Positions 60,373-64,000 of a DNA stretch of 64,000 bases are shown here, piece after piece (within the stretch, counting starts at the first letter, position 1; each line of letters starts with the position of its first letter). Under the pieces are notes generated by a model that saw only the letters and a list, made by a program, of their open reading frames with translations, was not told the origin of the DNA and searched no databases. The stretch covers positions 406,540 through 470,539 of the forward strand of contig JACQEZ010000019.1 in the NCBI GenBank assembly GCA_016200325.1, in the 5' to 3' direction. The position numbers were made by a program, and so were the translations under genes. The stretch is from Candidatus Manganitrophaceae bacterium. GTDB taxonomy: Bacteria > Nitrospirota > Nitrospiria > SBBL01 > Manganitrophaceae.

Positions 60373-62631
60373 ATGCAGATGGATGAACCTCTCTGTAAGA
60401 AAGAACCTGTGAATTTATTTCATTCGCTCCGCTTGAGCTCTTCTTCCCGGATTTTCCCGGCGCAATGGTTCCGCGCCGTAGAGACGCTGGTCGTCGTGCT
60501 GCTCTTGAGCGCCTGCGGCAGCGGCGGTTCTCCTTCTTCATCCGATCAACCGATTGTTTCCAAAATCAGCATCACGCCGACCACCCCGGCCCCTATTGTC
60601 GTCGGGACGGACGAGAAGTTTGTGGCGACCGTGCTCGATCCGGCGGGGCAAGCGATCCCTTCCGTCAATGTCAGCTGGCAGATCAGCAACCCAGCGGTGG
60701 CCACGGTCGATTCGAACGGCGTGGTAAAAGGACTGGCGAATGGAACGGCCAACTTGACCGCTTCCTTTGGATCGGCCACCAGTGATCCCGTGACGCTTCA
60801 GATCATGTTGCCTCCTTCTCAACCTCCGCCGCGTCCTTCCATTGCGACGGTGGAAGTAATGAGCGCCTCCCCTTCGGGGGCGGTCTCAGTCGGCAACCAA
60901 GTTCACTTTACGGCCGTCGCAAAAGATGCCGCCGATCAGCCCATTTCGGGCGTGGTCTTTACCTGGAGCTCCAGCGCGCCCGAAATTGTTTTGATTGACC
61001 CTAGCGTTGGATTAGCGACGGCCAAGGCGCCGGGGACGGCGACGATCACCGCAACGGCCGACGATGGAACAAGCCACGGCTCAAACAACTTAACCGTCCT
61101 TGCCAACAAAGCGCCGATCGCTCAGATGACGCCGAATCCGACGAGTGGCACCGCACCGCTGACGGTCACCTTTAACGGCGCAACCTCCTCTGATCCCGAT
61201 GGGGTTATTGCCTCTTACTCCTGGGATTTCGGGGATCACCTTCCGACCGGCACAGGAATCAGCACCAGCCATACATACCAATCCGCGGGGACTTACCCGG
61301 CCACTCTCACGGTGACGGACGACCATGGTGCAACCGCCACCACAACTACGACAATCACGGTGAATCCGGCGCCAGGAGGAACACCACCGCCTCCAGGAGG
61401 AACGCCGCCCCCGGGAGGGACGCCACCGCCCATCGGCGCAGGCTGGAAATCAGCGCCACGCCCTGGAACCCATGGGAAGGATCTGTTCGGCATCTCATTC
61501 GTCTCGGCGACCGAGGGCTGGAGCGTGGGGATCGATCAGGCGATTGAGCACTCGACCGACGGGGGGCACACCTGGACCATTCAAAATAATATTGTATTCA
61601 ACGGTGCTACCGCGCCGAGTCCAGCCGCGCAGGTTGATCTCTATGATGTTTTCTTTGTCGACGCCAAGACCGGTTGGGCCGTCGGCTGGCCGGAGGCGAT
61701 CTTTAAGACGATCGACGGCGGCGCCACCTGGACAGAGCAACATCTTAATAGAGCACCCTGGATCGATCGGAGCGGTCCGAAGGGCTCACCCGACGGGGTT
61801 TGGGATCATTGGGACTGGTGCGAAGTTTGGGATGCCGCCGCACAGACTTGTTCCAAGAAATACGGCTCCTATTTAAGAAAGGTTCAGTTCTTCGACAGCC
61901 AGCATGGCTGGACGGTCGGCCGCTTCGGGTTTATGTTCAAAACGGACAATGGCGGGACCTCTTGGACCGAGATTCCCAACGACAGCACCGTCCGGCCGCT
62001 CCCGGCCCCTTGCGTCTATCCGGCACAGAATCCGCTAGCCGGTCAGCCGCGGCCCGCGGTCACCTCCTATAACCCTCACCTCTTTACGGTCGATGTGATC
62101 ACCCCGAACGACGTTTGGGTCGGTGGGGGATCGGAAGCGGATGAGCCCTGTGATAAAGGATGGCTGCGAATGCTGGGGCATACCACCGACGGCGGACAAC
62201 ATTGGCAGTTTCTCTACGAGGCCGAAAACGGCGGCCAATTGGAAGGTCATGGCCGCATCTTCGACCTTCGATTCGGCCGCAATCCGGACGGATCGGGCGG
62301 GTTGGTCGGTTTTGCCGTCGGCGGGAACGGAACCTCCCAAGCAAATGTCTTGCAGACCACCGATGGCGGGCAGACCTGGCACCAGATAAGAGCGGCCTCC
62401 TATCCGACTTATGACAAAGGCTTCTACGGAGTCGCCTTTATTTCTCCTTCACAAGTTTGGGTCGCCGGCTGGAATGGGCTGGTCCTTCATAGCGAGGATG
62501 GCGGGACGACCTGGGGACGACAACAGGCCAACACGACCGATCAACTCCGCCGGATCTTCTTCCTGGATGTAAACACCGGCTGGATTGCGGGTCAACACAA
62601 CAATTTGTACACCACGTCGGGCGGAAAGTGA
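60373..62631 (+). CDS. Large lipoprotein with BIG2, PKD and YCF48 domains
   Basis: The 752-residue protein has an N-terminal hydrophobic segment with lipobox LLLSAC near residue 44, preceded by an unusually long hydrophilic start. Domains in order: two bacterial Ig-like BIG2 repeats (about 60-150 and 155-240), a PKD domain (YSWDFGDHLPTGTGI), a Gly/Pro-rich linker (GGTPPPPGG repeats), then a YCF48/BNR-type beta-propeller with repeated [TS]DGG-x-TW motifs (about 370-750). YCF48 is a photosystem II assembly factor in cyanobacteria; bacterial lipoprotein relatives are of unknown role. The first frame reaches 60301; ATG at 60373 is one option. Confidence 0.82.
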   Translation: MQMDEPLCKKEPVNLFHSLRLSSSSRIFPAQWFRAVETLVVVLLLSACGSGGSPSSSDQPIVSKISITPTTPAPIVVGTDEKFVATVLDPAGQAIPSVNVSWQISNPAVATVDSNGVVKGLANGTANLTASFGSATSDPVTLQIMLPPSQPPPRPSIATVEVMSASPSGAVSVGNQVHFTAVAKDAADQPISGVVFTWSSSAPEIVLIDPSVGLATAKAPGTATITATADDGTSHGSNNLTVLANKAPIAQMTPNPTSGTAPLTVTFNGATSSDPDGVIASYSWDFGDHLPTGTGISTSHTYQSAGTYPATLTVTDDHGATATTTTTITVNPAPGGTPPPPGGTPPPGGTPPPIGAGWKSAPRPGTHGKDLFGISFVSATEGWSVGIDQAIEHSTDGGHTWTIQNNIVFNGATAPSPAAQVDLYDVFFVDAKTGWAVGWPEAIFKTIDGGATWTEQHLNRAPWIDRSGPKGSPDGVWDHWDWCEVWDAAAQTCSKKYGSYLRKVQFFDSQHGWTVGRFGFMFKTDNGGTSWTEIPNDSTVRPLPAPCVYPAQNPLAGQPRPAVTSYNPHLFTVDVITPNDVWVGGGSEADEPCDKGWLRMLGHTTDGGQHWQFLYEAENGGQLEGHGRIFDLRFGRNPDGSGGLVGFAVGGNGTSQANVLQTTDGGQTWHQIRAASYPTYDKGFYGVAFISPSQVWVAGWNGLVLHSEDGGTTWGRQQANTTDQLRRIFFLDVNTGWIAGQHNNLYTTSGGK

Positions 62632-63155
62632 ACGCACCCCTCTTTTGGGGGGATTGATCAAGACCCTATTATCCCATAAAGTAATATTCAGTTTTGGGAT
62701 TGAAACGTTAAAGTTTTTTCTTCCACAGCCGATAGAGGATGAGGATCTTATGGGAGGGGCCTTCCGATGTTTACGCCGTTCTTGCAATTAAGAATCCATT
62801 TTAAGATGTGGCTCCTTCACCGGGCCATCCGGTCGCTGGAGATGAAAGTCGCCAAGCCGGCGGTCATCCCGATTTCTCGCTCACCCCAAGGTTAATACTT
62901 CCCTGTGTGATAGAGTGCTCCTGATCGTGATCCGCGTGCATCCGCGTGATACGATGGATGCAGGGTTGATCCCTCTCCCGGAGCCGCCTCCACACTTATC
63001 TTTTATCTCTTTACCCCTCCGATCCATTTAAATCGACCCCACGTCCCCGCCCTCTGACATTTCAAAAACCCTTGGTACGATTATTGCCATTTCCCACCTT
63101 TAAGGAGGGCGCCTCGCACGAAATGAAACGGCCCTATACTCAGAAGGAGGAAGCA
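62632..63155. other. Gene-free spacer
   Basis: No coding frame, RNA gene or strong hairpin is supported. ATCCGCGTG occurs twice nearby (about 62933 and 62943). Confidence 0.4.
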
Positions 63156-63395
63156 ATGGCCGAAGCGCAGAAACAGCCCCAACCATCGACCTGGTGGCAT
63201 GTGGGGATCGACGAAGTGCCGATGAATGCGGAAAACCAAGCCGCCTATCAGGTCGCCACTTCAGAATTCGCAGCCGACAAGATTGAGCAATTTGATTGGT
63301 GGTTTTTGCACCGTGCTGAAGCGCTCAAAGCAAGGGCCGTCCTGGAGCAGCATGGCTTTACCGTCTATGGACCCGATCTCGATACCCTCTTGTGA
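63156..63395 (+). CDS. Small hypothetical protein
   Basis: The 79-residue soluble protein starts MAEAQKQPQPSTWWHVGIDE and contains a helical, Trp-containing C-terminal part (IEQFDWWFLHRAEALKARAV). AAGGAGG five bases before the ATG is an excellent ribosome site; longer frames from 63072 and 63123 are less likely. The family is not recognised. Confidence 0.6.
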   Translation: MAEAQKQPQPSTWWHVGIDEVPMNAENQAAYQVATSEFAADKIEQFDWWFLHRAEALKARAVLEQHGFTVYGPDLDTLL

Positions 63396-63453
63396 AGGAG
63401 GCGCCGACCCTTCGCGGCTTCAAAGAAAGCGCGGCGTCTCCGATTCGCCGATC

Positions 63454-64000
63454 TTATCCGAGGCCAGAGAGGTGAGACCGGATTTTTCGATAGAGCCTGG
63501 CTCCAAAGGGGGCGAAAAGGAGAAGCAGAGAGGAGAGCCCCTCCGTCAGCGAGAGGGGGCTTTTTGTAGCGCTCATTGCGATGCTGCAGCCCCCTCCGCC
63601 GGCCGACGGAGCGCCGCTCCCCGGGACGTTGTTCGGAAGATCGACCGGACCTGCCGTGTTCGGGGGAACAGCCCCTTCGATTGAACTCGAGCCGGGATTG
63701 GAAGCGACCACAGGATCGTTCGGAGCTTCCGGATCGGAAAGGGGATTCGGCACCCCCTCCCCGGCATCGATATGTGTGACAATTTGGGCCGCCATCTTCT
63801 CCCGGGCATCATAGAGAAGAATCGGGGCCTTGGTCCAGGTATACGTGTTGCTCGCAACCCGCGCCACCTGTGCCTGTGCGAAGGAGGCATCGCCGAGGTT
63901 TTTGAGCAGGTTCATATATTCGTAATCTTCCATCCCTTCTCTGAGCAGCTTCAGGCGGATCGATTCGATGGGGATATGAGTCTTCCCGCCGATCTTGCTC
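63454..64000 (-). CDS. DUF4091-like protein C-terminus with Gly/Cys sorting-like tail (partial)
   Basis: The gene continues past the window edge; 181 codons are visible. The first visible part, IPIESIRLKLLREGMEDYEYMNLL, matches the end of DUF4091/GH123-like catalytic domains. A Ser/Pro/Gly-rich linker follows, then GGGGCSIAMSAT, a hydrophobic helix (LSSLLLLFAPFGA) and basic residues (RLYRKIR). This is the same tripartite tail type as the FnIII protein at 7012-7620. It is likely an exported, surface-anchored carbohydrate-related protein; the enzyme role rests on a short segment. Confidence 0.7.
   Translation of the reverse strand, partial: SKIGGKTHIPIESIRLKLLREGMEDYEYMNLLKNLGDASFAQAQVARVASNTYTWTKAPILLYDAREKMAAQIVTHIDAGEGVPNPLSDPEAPNDPVVASNPGSSSIEGAVPPNTAGPVDLPNNVPGSGAPSAGGGGCSIAMSATKSPLSLTEGLSSLLLLFAPFGARLYRKIRSHLSGLG

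Noticed and set aside
1..64000. tRNA or rRNA genes
   Set aside because: I looked in the intergenic gaps and found no cloverleaf-like or rRNA sequence; a tRNAscan/Infernal run would settle it.

Overview
The window is a gene-dense stretch of roughly 60% GC from a Gram-negative, respiring bacterium. It has outer-membrane barrels, a TonB system, lipoproteins and PilT. I see no rRNA, tRNA, phage, transposase or CRISPR array. The mix of Geobacter-like and Nitrospirota-like features (tripartite Gly-rich/Cys C-terminal signals, YCF48 propeller, CHRD protein, MutS2 and NFACT genes) makes Nitrospirota my best guess, but this is inference only.

Layout. 0-3 kb: outer-membrane barrel, YncE-like propeller lipoprotein and TlpA thioredoxin. 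3-4.5 kb: protoporphyrinogen oxidase. 4.5-10.9 kb: mixed accessory stretch with a frameshifted remnant, a methyltransferase, the tail of a dead livF gene, CHRD and FnIII secreted proteins, a cysteine hydrolase and an NCS2-type permease. 10.9-12.9 kb: hemH and hemE (hemE lacks a normal start codon). 13-25.3 kb: a continuous minus-strand cobalamin operon: btuB, BtuM-like membrane protein, cobU, cobT, cobS, a signal-less BtuF-like protein, cobB/cbiA, pduO-type adenosyltransferase, a DUF71 ATPase, btuF/btuC/btuD-type ABC importer and tonB. Its leader (25.3-25.9 kb) carries two complete cobalamin riboswitches in tandem, the first followed by an intrinsic terminator.

26-27.5 kb: pilT with an internally duplicated small protein. 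27.7-31 kb: a three-gene 2-oxoacid dehydrogenase (E1 alpha, E1 beta, E2). It is divergent, through a near-mirror promoter pair, from a plus-strand operon (31.2-37.3 kb) of thiolase, 3-hydroxyacyl-CoA dehydrogenase, acyl-CoA dehydrogenase, split methylmalonyl-CoA mutase and an inserted MBL hydrolase. 37.7-45 kb: hutI, hutU and hutG around a DUF5069 protein, an orphan Leu/Ile/Val-type binding protein and a small secreted protein. 45-50.4 kb: lytic transglycosylase, mutS2 divergent from an RqcH-like NFACT gene, and a response regulator. 51-54.5 kb: 2-methylcitrate cycle genes (prpD, prpB, methylcitrate synthase) behind a strong promoter with an internal palindrome. 54.8-64 kb: nucleotidyltransferase, BON-metallophosphoesterase, two membrane proteins, rluB, prmA, a large BIG2/PKD/YCF48 lipoprotein, a small protein, and the tail of a DUF4091-like secreted protein cut by the window end.

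How it fits together: branched-chain 2-oxoacid and fatty/propionyl-CoA breakdown supplies propionyl-CoA, which can leave either by the B12-dependent methylmalonyl-CoA mutase or by the B12-independent 2-methylcitrate cycle. The cobalamin operon supplies cofactor for the first route under direct B12 feedback. Heme synthesis genes and the Hut pathway are ordinary housekeeping or catabolic neighbours.
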